A DNA stretch of 52,500 nt, taken from positions 9,742,292 to 9,794,791 of the forward strand of contig CM022674.1 of NCBI GenBank assembly GCA_012295275.1, read 5' to 3'. This document shows positions 39,802 through 49,755 of this stretch, piece after piece. Position 1 is the stretch's first letter. Each line of letters starts with the position of its first letter. The DNA comes from Chrysomallon squamiferum. Lineage: Eukaryota; Mollusca; Gastropoda; Neomphalida; Peltospiridae. The translations under genes were made by a program, and so were the position numbers. The notes beneath the pieces were generated by a model. It had not been told where the DNA came from. It saw nothing but the letters and a program-made list of their open reading frames with translations, and ran no database searches.

Positions 39802-40145
39802 CAAGGAAGAACCAAATAATAAGCTAATGATGGTCTACACTTTTTAAGACACTCGTAGGTGTAAGGGTACCAAATTTTTCTGACGTACTGTTAATTATGT
39901 TCTAAAATTTTCAAAGTTCATTTGCTGGAAATATGTAATGAATATTCCATTAAAAAATAATAATAGTAATAAATAAATAAATTCATACGCCTACTATTGA
40001 TACGATGTTATTATACTATTATTTACAAAGCACTATTATTTTTTAATAGTATTTTAAATTTATTTTAATCTACTTATTTTTACATAGACATCAATTAGGA
40101 AAACATACCTAGTATCAAAAGGATCAACGGATTCAAAAATAACAT
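17470..40145 (-). CDS. Receptor guanylyl cyclase with an enlarged ectodomain, 34 coding exons, 1687 aa
   Basis: Single-pass plasma-membrane receptor predicted to make cGMP from GTP. Order of parts: short signal peptide (1-13); novel-looking N-terminal region with Ig-like repeats (about 15-450); ANF-receptor ligand-binding domain (about 450-910); Cys-rich and EGF-like modules (about 960-1057); TM (1059-1081); kinase-homology domain (about 1105-1410); dimerisation coiled coil (about 1421-1445); class III cyclase domain (about 1475-1655); short tail. Canonical receptor cyclases are about 1000-1300 aa. Exons are listed in the four block entries that follow. Lengths sum to 5064 nt with matching phases at all 33 junctions and no stop, which supports one gene rather than two neighbours. 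ATG 40145 is preceded by non-coding sequence and followed at once by the hydrophobic [13 protein letters not shown]. The catalytic Arg is replaced by Tyr. Ligand unknown. A minus-strand poly(A) signal lies at 17276-17281. Confidence 0.9.
18504..18531. repeat. (CA)n microsatellite
   Basis: Dinucleotide run in the guanylyl cyclase intron between the exons at 18356-18454 and 18816-18968. Similar runs in this gene are (TG)n at 25459-25484, (CA)n at 31418-31452 and 33538-33560, and (AT)n at 18729-18748. Confidence 0.9.
24616..25844 (-). other. Guanylyl cyclase exons 18-20: Cys-rich region, EGF-like modules and transmembrane helix
   Basis: Exons 25641-25844, 25228-25362, 24616-24783. Exon 18 gives an ectodomain stretch with FYCEFGCGG and NCSAMNMC. 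Exons 19-20 carry two or three short tenascin/attractin-type EGF-like modules: [18 protein letters not shown]...[12 protein letters not shown], then [23 protein letters not shown] split across 24670-24783. The single TM follows ([20 protein letters not shown], residues 1059-1078), ending in the basic stop-transfer LRRK. EGF modules next to the membrane are not part of the standard natriuretic-peptide receptor layout. Confidence 0.85.
26476..33130 (-). other. Guanylyl cyclase exons 9-17: ANF-receptor ligand-binding domain
   Basis: Exons: 32960-33130, 32291-32386, 31716-31799, 31210-31343, 30652-30748, 30117-30278, 29410-29529, 29027-29140, 26476-26627 (residues about 542-917). Typical type I periplasmic-binding-fold pieces are visible: RIRGIIGLG with a following S/P-rich segment and ELPAIALHE in lobe 1; RRWTHI and a K-x-F-G-I-T-I-E linker; [49 protein letters not shown]; and the closing [24 protein letters not shown]. 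The same fold is used by natriuretic-peptide receptors and GABA-B/mGlu receptors. Exon 9 begins at a weak AAG acceptor and exon 15 also uses GAAG. Confidence 0.85.
26990..29026. repeat. ~41-bp satellite array with 205-bp higher-order period, in a guanylyl cyclase intron
   Basis: Tandem units of about 35-41 bp built from 'ttatacttactattat(t/c)(a/g)ataatttactactgctgctactg' variants; roughly 45-50 units lie between exon 17 (ends 26627) and exon 16 (starts 29027). A higher-order repeat is clear: caataatttactactgctgc starts at 27865, 28070 and 28275, exactly 205 bp apart, that is, five ~41-bp units. Both edges decay into diverged copies (26930-27060 and 28930-29026). Open frames inside it, on both strands, reflect the repeat only. 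Confidence 0.95.
34545..35660. repeat. 27-bp minisatellite in guanylyl cyclase intron 7
   Basis: About 40 tandem copies of gaagtgtagctgagtaatac plus atgtaga-type endings (27 bp). Copies alternate among aattcatatagaga, aattaatatagaga and aatacatgtagaga ends. Because 27 is a multiple of three and the unit has no stop on the minus strand, a 318-codon frame with a 9-residue repeat (like YSATLLYMN) runs through 34537-35493 on the gene's sense strand. Confidence 0.95.
38388..38755. repeat. (TCTA)n/(TCTG)n microsatellite array
   Basis: About 370 bp of interleaved tctatc and tctgtc tetramers with occasional tcaa interruptions, inside guanylyl cyclase intron 3 (between the exons at 37947-38125 and 38794-38996). 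Confidence 0.95.
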
Positions 40146-40609
40146 TTTAATCTGTGCACAACCATAGCTTCAACCTTTTGTACCACCGCAAAAGAAACTT
40201 ACATACTTATTAAATGACATCAAATGATGTCATTTCCTGTTTCACTGTAATTCTCTAAGGCGTTTGTTCACAGGTCAGTGACACCTAATAAACTGAGTTT
40301 CCACAATTCACCGAGTTTATGTTTCGTATTAGAATAGAATACATTTGAATTTTCTAGTTCATATGGTCATACGTTCTCTCACATTAGTTTTTATTATTAT
40401 TATTATTATTATTTATTTTACTTATTTATTTATAATAAACAACAGCAACATCATCATCAGCAACAACAACGAAAATTATTATTATTATTATTTTATTTAT
40501 ACTGAATTATGTTTTTTTATTTTAAATTTTTTATTATTTTTGGTAATCCTGCAGTTATGTCTATCCATTGCTAGCAGAGGTGTGAAATATTTTTTTCTCG
40601 ATCTTTTTC

Positions 40610-40642
<33 letters not shown>

Positions 40643-40772
40643 TGTTTGTGTGTGTGTGTGTGTGATTACACAAACTTTGTAGACTATCGATCTCTAGATG
40701 GAATCCCCAGTAGCTCAACCATATCCAAGCATGTAAAATTAATAAATAAATATTATCCGTAAAACAAATTCT
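40146..40772. other. Region 5' of the guanylyl cyclase, no gene seen
   Basis: AT-rich with (ATT)n at 40393-40411 and 40476-40492, and a poly-A run of about 26 at 40617-40642 directly followed by (TG)n to 40665. It separates the guanylyl cyclase start codon from the 3' end of the small two-exon candidate gene. No obvious TATA element for the cyclase gene. Confidence 0.5.
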
Positions 40773-41380
40773 TTAAAGATAATCATTTCTTTGCCACTTT
40801 TCTTCATTACTTATGCTCGACATGATTCCTTCCACCTTTGATTTTTGTTTTTGCTCCTCAGTTTCTAGTTCTGTTCTTATATTGATGACATGTGAATAAT
40901 ACTCTGACAGAGTGAAATTTAGTCTAAACAAAAAACATGATGAAACATTCATTACACTTTAAACAAGAAACCAGCTTAGATAAATAAACATTGGTTAAAA
41001 CCTGCCAACGTACAATTATCAGAAAAGGATAATTTATAATCTTATCTACCAACACAATGAATACTTTAATATGTAATAAACATGGCAGAAGCTTCGTAAG
41101 TTTTACGGCACAAAGAAATAGTAGCAGAAATATCCGATTTAAAATACTTTAATACTGAATAGAATGGATGATAAATCGGTCTACATTGCAAAATAATTCC
41201 AGCCTGACGTTCTTATTCTCTTGGTCAAACAATATCTTGCTCTCTAGCTATATTCCTCAGAATAAGCTGAACGGCAAAATTATAAAACAAATAACAGAGA
41301 ATAAATGTTTTTCACTGTAATAATAATAATATAATTTCCTCTGAACACTTTTACCTCAGATCAGCGGACGCGGACAGCAT
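40773..41380 (-). CDS. Possible small coiled-coil protein, 2 exons, 58 aa
   Basis: Not recognised. On the minus strand ATG 41380 opens MLSASADLR, ends at a good donor (ctgag|gtaaaag, exon 41355-41380), and joins in phase 2 to exon 40773-40923 (acceptor gtttag). The second exon reads LNFTLSEYYSHVINIRTELE, then a charged segment with EEQKQKSKVEG, and stops after NDYL. The C-terminal half is Glu/Lys/Gln-rich and could form one helix or a short coiled coil; no signal peptide or TM. Amino-acid use looks coding, unlike the low-complexity ORFs around it. It could instead be the 3' end of a longer transcript, or a chance pairing. It lies between the guanylyl cyclase and patatin genes, all on the same strand. 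Confidence 0.42.
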
Positions 41381-42223
41381 TTTTAAAATTATTATTCCAC
41401 TGATTCTGTTTTCTCCAAAATAATATTTTGTTTTAAGGAGGCTTTATACGATATTTTATAAGGTGGAGTCACCTGTTGTTAGTTCAACACATTTGGTATA
41501 TACTTTTGGTGAAGTAGAGATTCCCAAGCTGGATTGGTCGAAAGGTACAGTCTAGAATGTAATAGTGCACAAGCCTCGAAAGTGCACAGATATTTCTAAT
41601 CACTGTCTTCGTCTGCTGATAAACCTAATATGTATGTACGTATTTATTTATTACACAGAAGAAAAATGTCTGAGGCAAACTACAGTTTTATTTTGTTTGA
41701 TAGTTATGAAGATAACAGTTTCCAATATATATAAATAATAAACAACAACAACAATAAAATAACAACAACTAAACCAGTAAACCACATAAATTATTGATAC
41801 ATTTGTCTAATCAGTTGCTTATCTCGAGCTATAATAATAATTATTATTATTCATTCATTTATTCATTCATTTGTAGCTTATTATGTAATGTTATTGTATA
41901 ATAAAGGAATAAAAAAAAAAAAAAAGAAGAAGAACACACCAGAAACCCGTTACATACGTAATTAAGCATTTTGATATGTTACAGTTCACGTTTGTTTTGT
42001 TGTAACTTACTAATGTCTTAATTCCATTAAGTATACATGTATAAATACGTTTACTAAATAAAATAAGTAACTGTTAAATAAGACATCTTATTCAGTTGCA
42101 TAAATAACTATCGCGTTATAAAGCAAAAGAAGAAAAACAAAAGAACCCTCTAACATTATCCACTGTTCAAAGTGAATATATGATAACAAAGAATTTGGAA
42201 TCACGTAGAATTAAATTCTACAG
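41381..42223. other. Intergenic, including the likely 3'UTR of the patatin gene
   Basis: AT-rich sequence with (AAC)-type runs near 41742-41770 and a poly-A run near 41910-41926. No coding exon seen. Confidence 0.5.
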
Positions 42224-43833
42224 TCAGTCAGTCCAGAGTAGCGTCCCTTTTTCTCGTTTCTCTGCAAATTCTTTCAACATTGCTACCGTTGCATTTCGTC
42301 CTTGCTAGAAAATAAATAATAATAATAAATTAAAAAGATGAAGATACTTTAAAGGTAACCTCCCAATAGTCATACCTGCCTACAGTATACAGTTTAAAAC
42401 AACAAAGTTTAAGGCTCACATGGAACACTACCTCGTTACGCACTGTAATAATGTCAGAACGGACAGTAAAATGTGAAATCTGTTAATTTTATTGAGATTT
42501 ACGAGTATTCCGATAAATTTCGTCATCCGATCTCAGTTAATATATTTAATAATACCTAAATAACGGATTCATATTATTCAAAATAATATCTAAAAGCACT
42601 TAATATGTAATACACATTACGGGATCATACATATTACTTAAAATAATACTTTAAAAAAGTGTATATTTTACTATACATGATCAAAACATGCTTTCGTTGG
42701 TAACTTATTATCACAGTCCGTCAAACTGCTCTGCTCTGGAGGATTACCTCTCTGGCCCGCTTTCGCATAGTGCTGAGGAACTTCAGACGCTCTCAGTCTT
42801 GAGGTGGGTAGGTGTGGTCTATAGTGTTTCTGACGTGATGACGAACGGTAGTGCATCTTCCATTGAAAAAAATTAACGTGCTAATCAGAGCAAGCTGTTG
42901 TGAAGCACGTTATGCCATGATTTGACATTCCACAGTTAAATATATGTCCAAATGTCTCAAAAGCTACTAACTGAATAAACTCATTATAATCTGAGAACAG
43001 TACTTCACAATTGGAATTCTCTCTAAAAAATTATTATTTTTATATCTTATTGCTATACCAAAATATGTCTCCTTCAAAGTCCTCCTATTTAAGAGCAGCA
43101 TCTCCACACAGGGGTGCCCAACTTACTTACTGCTTGGCTGCTTTCCAAATTGTATGACTACTGACCATAAAACTGTGGGAGGATACCCTCTGGAGCAGTC
43201 CAGTTAAGCATATAGATCGAATTTCCGATTGGTCGAAACATAAGTACTTGTCTGTGAACACAACCTAATTATCTGTGAGGTTAATGAACTGGTCGTCATT
43301 GGTCATCTTTTGAAACTTTTTGTATAGTGCTCACTTTCTTTTAGAAAACCTAGACCATTTGTTATATCCATAACATTTTTTATTCCAGTCAGCCTTTACT
43401 TTCTAAATTAGAGTTCGTCGTTTTTTTGTCTAATAAATGTACAGGATTTATTTTAATTTATTTTGTTTATATGTAGCTTACCCGTATCATAAAGTCAATA
43501 TCACCATCTTCAAGCTTAGAGATAATGTTTACGTAGTCTGTGTCTATACCAACAATCCTCTGAATGTCGTCACCCTGACAAAGCAAATGCAGATATAGTA
43601 ACAACAACCACGAAAAACCTGTTTCACTACTGATTGTTCAGAAAACCGAATGTTATAAATTAAACTGGTGAGAATTTTAAAGCGACTATCGAATATAAGA
43701 TAGACGGACGATAATTTTCCTTCATACTGTTAATAATAATAACAATAATAAATAGTTTTAAAAAATAATAAAATAATAATGATGCTCATTAGAACAAACC
43801 AAATATATTACGAAAAATTTAATGATGTTCATT

Positions 43834-43886
<53 letters not shown>

Positions 43887-45232
43887 ATAACAATAATAAT
43901 AATAAGAAGAAGAAGAAGAAGAAAATTAAATAAAAAAATTATTAAAAAATTAAATAAAAATTTTAATTTAATATATTGTAAATAATTTATTACTATTAAT
44001 AGTATTATTAACAATATACAATAACAGTAGTAGTGGTGGTGGTGGTGATGGTAGTAATAGTAGTAGTGACAGCAGCAACAGTAGTAGTAGAAGAAGTATT
44101 TACAAAAATAACGTTACCTTTACGACAACATTCTTGTGACGTACCATAATACCATCGAGGAGTAATGCGTAGAAGTCTGAGAAACTTCTTATCTGCTTGG
44201 ACACGTTACCACTCCGTCCATGGTGCAGGGGGATCCCTTTTTGTGAGAAGTAGGCAGACAACTCGTTCACAACAATCTGTTTAAATATATTTTTAATGAA
44301 TCAGTGCTGCATATGTATATATTATTATGTATATTTATTTATTACTACTTTGTTGTTGTTTTTTTCTTATTTCTTTTATATCGATTTATCACAGAATGCC
44401 ATTAAAGGTCGCAAGATATGAAAAGAGCAAAATAGAAAGAAAAAGAATAAAAAGTAGATGATGAAAATTATTCATTCGCCTGCTCTGTAGTATCTGAATT
44501 AGATTTTGTTTCATATACATTTATATTAATACGCGTAAACCTATTTTTTACTAATATCGTTAGTGCCAATAGTAGTGCCTTTCAAGTATTTTGGATTTAA
44601 AAAGCTTCTCAAGTATTGATCATTTAAAATACCTGCTCGGGTATTGTTTCTGAAAACATTAATTTGTAATCTACTTCTGTCATGCTCATATCCTGTTAAA
44701 ATAAGAAAACAAATATATATCATTTGTAAAACAGAAAAATAACAAGAAAATAACATATATATATGTATGTATGTATGTAAAATAAAACAATAATGGAGAT
44801 TGGAATTTTCTCTCTGTTGTGATATATTTCATACATGTCAATGTAAATGAATCCGAGAAATTGTGTGAAGTGAAATTTGCAGTGAGTATTTACTTTGTTT
44901 ATGAAAAAAAAAAACACATCTTTAAGCAAGTAATATTATGTTTTATCTACCTGGAGAGCAGAACTGATTTGTTGCTTGGTTATCACTGTAGAACCTGCAG
45001 TTTGCTTCTTTCTCAGCTGAGCCACGAGGCGGTGAACAAAGTCTCTGTCATTCACCTGAGCGTTGTAAGAATCTTTTACTTTAGTCACCATCTCTACACT
45101 CTCCCTGAAACAACAACATCTCATTGTTATTAATTATCCTCATCATCATGGTAACATATCTATATCTATAATCTATAATCTATAACCTATAATCTATAAT
45201 CTATATCTATATATCTATCTATATATATATAG

Positions 45233-45276
<44 letters not shown>

Positions 45277-46413
45277 ACATAAACCTGATATATATATTTA
45301 CTGCTAAAAGGCTAATGATGTTTGCTTTAACTCATTAAACAAAGGTGTACAAGTGAAATCAAGACTCTGTTGTAATCTATTACTTGAGTCTGTTTACATG
45401 AGTCGTTAGTTGCTTACCTCACCATGGGTGTGGCGGGTCGAATCACGGGGTAGTCTGCTAAACGTGCTGAAAACTCCTTCTTAAACACCTCTCTTTCATT
45501 TTGTGAAAACTAAATTAATAATATTAAATTATTAAAATAAACTAAATTAATAAATAATTCATCAAGACAGAAAAATATATCGACTGAAATGTTTAATTAA
45601 AAACATGAGAATTATTCAGAACATTACAAAATTAAGTGAATGTTTAAATGTCAGTCAACTTTTTTAATTTGTGTACATCACTCAGTGAGAATTTAACATA
45701 ATTTTGTCATAAGTACATAACAAGAACATAACGAGGAAAGCAGTTTAATAACCTGACAATGAATGTTTAGAGAGCTGAGTAAAACTGTTTGTAATCTCAC
45801 CACTAGTACACCTATTGTCTTTTCCTTGATGCTGGATGTCAGCGAATCAAACCAGCCACTCTGCTCCTCTTCCAGATTATCCCGATTTAAAAACGAGTAT
45901 TGAGGTAGCATGTTAAGATACCAACCTTAATAATAATAATAATAATAGCGATGCTAATGATGGTGAGGATAATTAATAACGATAATAATGATTATAATTA
46001 TAATAATTAATAATAATAATTAATAATAATGATGATGATGATGACAATAACAATAATAGTAATAATGTGCTGTTACTCTCAAGGACAGCACAGCAAACCA
46101 GTAGCAGAAAACAAAAATGTATATACATATATATTATTATTATTATTATTATTATTATATGTCCTGATCCAAAAAGTCTTCATATGAACGACAATTACAA
46201 CAGTAGTACAAAAATTGTTTTGACGACTATTGTGTTTGTTGCTGCTGTTGTTATTACTGTATGCAAATAAATGAAATTACCATCAAAGCAACTGACTGGA
46301 AAATTGTTTAGTGTCCCGCCATCCACAAAAAATTCATCTCGACCATTAACGTTACAAAGCTTGGGCTTCATTAAAACTGTAATATGATAAAGACTATTAG
46401 AAAATGTATATAC

Positions 46414-46485
<72 letters not shown>

Positions 46486-47340
46486 TAAGAAAATATCTAG
46501 CAAACAAATATCAAAAAAAAAAGTCTAACAAATATTTCAATATAAAAGTTAAATACTAACATGGAATTGCAATAGACATAGCTAATGCTTCCACTATAGC
46601 CAGCTTTGGCGTTGTTTTTGGATGAAAATATTCCACTTCGGAGGCAGATACATTGGCAGCAACAATACAAAGTTCTCGTCCATGTTCGTAATACAGCTGT
46701 AGAAATAATTTGAAATGCCTGTAGTTTCATTCTTTAGTAATAAATTCTATGTATATGTTATTATTAGTAGTAGTATTAATAATAACCATAGTATACAGAT
46801 ACATAGTTTACATAGTATATAAATCCTTTACGTTTACAGAAGCATGAGATTTACCTCTCCGAAGGTCAAGCCACATTTACCAAACTTTGACTCGATGATC
46901 TCTGACATGGTTTGCTTGAACTTGTTACCAGAGTGCCAGCCATAATGAAACAGAAGGTTTGGCAGGAGAGACCAGTATCCCCATGAAGAATCTGATAAAC
47001 AACATCAAAATAATGTAAACGTTTATTTCTTAGCAACATATCCTCAGTTTGAAGAGTTGTATGTAACAGTTGTAGTTATTGTTATGAGTAACAAATAGAG
47101 GGCAGATACAGAAATAGTACGTATAGAGATCGCAATACCTAGAAATGAGTTAAGGGTTATCTTCCTTGACAATTCCTGGATTTCTTTTGATGTAAAGCCC
47201 AAGGCCATCAAAGTAGCAAAAATAGATCCCATACTAACTCCAGCAAATCTCTTTATGTTTTCCATTATACCTGTCTCTTCTAAAACCTAGTAATAATAAT
47301 AATAATAAATAACAACAACGACAACAACAACAACAATAAC

Positions 47341-47438
<98 letters not shown>

Positions 47439-47629
47439 CTTCTTATTACTTTGTAAGCAGACACATATAATTCATGCAGCTTTTTGTTTGTGCATGTTTG
47501 AGTGAATGTGTAAACTACCTGCATAAAGCCAATGTAAGAAACTCCTTTCGACCCGCCTCCCTCCAGGACGATGTTTTCGAACGGAAATGTCAGTTTCTTC
47601 AACTCAGCCACAGCGCTGCTCGAGGTCAT
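42224..47629 (-). CDS. Patatin-like phospholipase, 12 coding exons, 463 aa
   Basis: Patatin-family acyl hydrolase using a Ser-Asp dyad, expected to cleave fatty acyl chains from lipids. Exons on the minus strand: 47519-47629, 47139-47286, 46855-46991, 46561-46696, 46281-46376, 45801-45925, 45418-45509, 44951-45104, 44633-44692, 44118-44276, 43482-43574, 42224-42304; phases match throughout. Oxyanion motif GGGSKG at residues 24-29; nucleophile elbow GVSMG with Ser55; catalytic Asp in VDGG (D196). The domain covers about residues 16-215 and is followed by about 250 residues of mostly helical, charged sequence that I do not recognise. No signal peptide or TM, so probably cytosolic or peripheral. 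The ATG lies 6 nt after an acceptor (ttatttag, boundary 47635), so a non-coding first exon lies upstream. The layout resembles patatins of bacteria, giant viruses and invertebrates more than vertebrate PNPLA1-9. Confidence 0.9.
42690..42900. other. GC-richer patch in the last patatin intron
   Basis: About 200 bp distinctly less AT-rich than the surroundings (for example ggaggattacctctctggcc at 42738-42757), with open frames of about 60 codons on both strands and no splice context or family match. It could be a fragment of a dispersed repeat or a retrocopy. Confidence 0.3.
43831..43886. repeat. (CAA)n microsatellite
   Basis: About 18 caa units, followed by (AAT)n and (GAA)n runs, in the patatin intron between the exons at 43482-43574 and 44118-44276. 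Further simple runs (gta, ggt, agt) extend to about 44095. Confidence 0.9.
45238..45270. repeat. (CA)n microsatellite
   Basis: Dinucleotide run in the patatin intron between the exons at 44951-45104 and 45418-45509, next to ctatat-type repeats at 45160-45230. Confidence 0.9.
46414..46485. repeat. (GT)n-(GA)n microsatellite
   Basis: About 28 GT units followed by GA units, in the patatin intron between the exons at 46281-46376 and 46561-46696. Confidence 0.95.
47290..47438. repeat. (AAT)n-(ATT)n palindromic microsatellite
   Basis: A run of AAT units (47341-47375) flips directly into ATT units (47376-47438), giving a near-perfect inverted repeat with arms of about 35 bp and no loop. It sits in patatin intron 1 and is preceded by AAC/AAT runs. 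Confidence 0.95.
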
Positions 47630-47639
47630 TTCGGTCTAA

Positions 47640-48667
47640 ATAATTTTAAAAGTTTATTAAAATCATTCAACCATATTAAAAATTCAGACTACATAAGTAT
47701 AATTATTTTAAAGTTAAAAATAGCTGAACTAGTTACAACAGAAGTAGTAAATGTGATAATACTAACAAAATGCTAGTTTTGTAAATAATATTAACTAGTT
47801 GTTGTTGTAATAATAAAAATAAAAATAGTGAAACAGTTTAGTTACAGTAGCAAGAAAAGGTAAGTGCAGAATTACATTTGTTTTACTAAATGTCTGATAT
47901 TTGTAAATATTTTATGTTAAGAAAAGCAAGGAGTAGGAATATTAGATCAGATTACCTTTTAGCAGTTGTGTCTGTCAGGTATCAAAATATGAATAACTTA
48001 ACCTAGGTATTATATTTAATTTCAGTGCACAATTCACAAACACACGTGTCACACTGAACACTGAACAGTGAAAAAATAACGACACATTTTACAATCAGAA
48101 TCTGTTGTTGCTGATAGAGTGTTCATAATAAATCACAAACAAATTATCAGTTTTCTGATTTATTATCTTTTCTTAAATAAATCTAAATGTAAACCTGTGT
48201 TTATAACGTCATAAAACTTTGGTTTCTAATTGACTACAATGAAATCAATATTGTATACAGCAGAATAATCTAAGTAATAATATTATATATGTGTGTGTGT
48301 GTATGTGAGTACGTGTGTATATATATATATAATCGTGTGCGGGGTGTTTATGTATGTATGTGTAAATATAGGCAGAGAGACAGACAGACAGATAGATAGA
48401 TATGTAAATGCTATTTCCTTTGCGCTAACAAAATATATATTATTACTGACGTCTGCACATAGATATATAATTTTCATTTTAACAAACACTTACTACGTAC
48501 ATTAGTTACATACGCCTCCAACACAAATGCATAATTTCATTATAACAAATATTTGTAATAGATAATTTTCATTTTAAAAACAACTCACACACACATTAAT
48601 GATTAATTTTATTAAACACACGCACGCACAAAACACCCGTTTTCACTCATACATATCACATGTAGCA

Positions 48668-48721
<54 letters not shown>

Positions 48722-48871
48722 ACACATACACACATGTCCACTTCTATTCTGTTGTCTTGAACCAATCAGATAGCTAGCTGACTCGTATAGTAACAGGACA
48801 CACACAATACCAGGAACCTCTCATAATGGTTTCATAAAACCCACTGTTTTGTTTATTTATTTATTTATTTA

Positions 48872-48932
<61 letters not shown>

Positions 48933-49479
48933 CTTTTTTTTTTTTTTTTTTTTTTTTTTTGTAATGTCCAATATTAAAATTTTAACCAATAGAATTTATC
49001 CTTTAGTTAGACGAGGAAGAAAACGTAAACCGGACATCCTCTTATTCTGCTTGTCACCGAGCGTATATAATTTTACTTTTAAAACGCAATTAGTAATAAA
49101 CACACCCACTGCGACTCTCTATTTTTTAATTTTGTTTTTTATTGTTTTTACAATCGCATTCGTGTTTATAAAGTCACTGACGCCAAGTTTAGTTTTTAAA
49201 TATTTCTTGTGTAACGGCTACACAGCAACACATAAAATTTTACATACAAAATTATTATATAGACAAATGCATACACACATACACACACACACACACACGT
49301 AATATGTTTGGTTTATGTTAGGTTTTATACGCACATGTATTATTTGGATCTGATGACATTTAATAATAACAAAAATAATAATAATAAAAACATGTGTTAT
49401 GCATACATACATTTATATATCATCAGACCTAAAGGATACACACAGCGACATACATACATACATACATACATACATACAT

Positions 49480-49529
<50 letters not shown>

Positions 49530-49717
49530 TTATGTACGCATGCCAGTACACATAAATCTATATATATAATATACAAAGTTGACATATGTTAAATAGGTTC
49601 TCTTCCTCGTACATAAGATGAGTTGGTGAATATTGTCTAAGGTAAACTAGGACAACAGGAGCTCGCGCGAGTCAGTGGCCTGTGTCCAAAAGCAAGTGTT
49701 TACCTCGGGTATACAGC
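47640..49717. other. Intergenic region upstream of the patatin gene, repeat-rich
   Basis: Holds (CA)n at 48670-48716, a (TTTA)n-(ATT)n-poly(T) block at 48852-48960, (CA)n at 49277-49298, and (ATAC)n-(CA)n at 49448-49528. Any non-coding first exon of the patatin gene must lie here or beyond, but I cannot place it. Open frames in this stretch are repeat-driven. Confidence 0.6.
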
Positions 49718-49755
49718 ATGATTTCCTTCGTCACAAGAAGACTACAGCTGGCGAG
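49718..49755 (+). CDS. Possible first coding exon of a gene extending beyond the window
   Basis: A less AT-rich patch (gagctcgcgcgagtcag at 49660-49676) precedes ATG 49718, which reads MISFVTRRLQLA and ends at the strong donor gcgag|gtaagc (GT at 49756-49757, phase 2). The Arg-rich, amphipathic start resembles a mitochondrial targeting peptide. No following exon could be identified with confidence in the remaining 2.7 kb, so this is a signal-based guess. Confidence 0.3.

Larger units (their letters stand above)
34240..40145 (-). other. Guanylyl cyclase exons 1-8: signal peptide and Ig-like N-terminal region (residues 1-541)
   Basis: Exons on the minus strand: 40109-40145, 39162-39483, 38794-38996, 37947-38125, 37429-37705, 36705-36853, 36228-36420, 34240-34502. 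Two stretches share the pattern of bacterial-Ig/filamin-type beta sandwiches. The first runs from [21 protein letters not shown] to KVTFTNIRI and RVKATLIPA. The second runs from ARILVLLTP and [13 protein letters not shown] to [20 protein letters not shown]. The shared theme is 'V.....PF...L.I.D..GN', then a short 'G...F..I.I....y.l.a' strand pair. Exons 2-3 may hold a more diverged unit. No such region occurs in the receptor cyclases I know. Exon 8 starts [12 protein letters not shown] and its 3' donor (gct|gtaaat) is the least certain boundary. The domain assignment is by eye. Confidence 0.75.

Noticed and set aside
48860-49592. ORFs rich in His-Thr and Tyr-Val in the CA/ATAC repeat region
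   Set aside because: Pure products of dinucleotide and tetranucleotide repeats; no coding signature.
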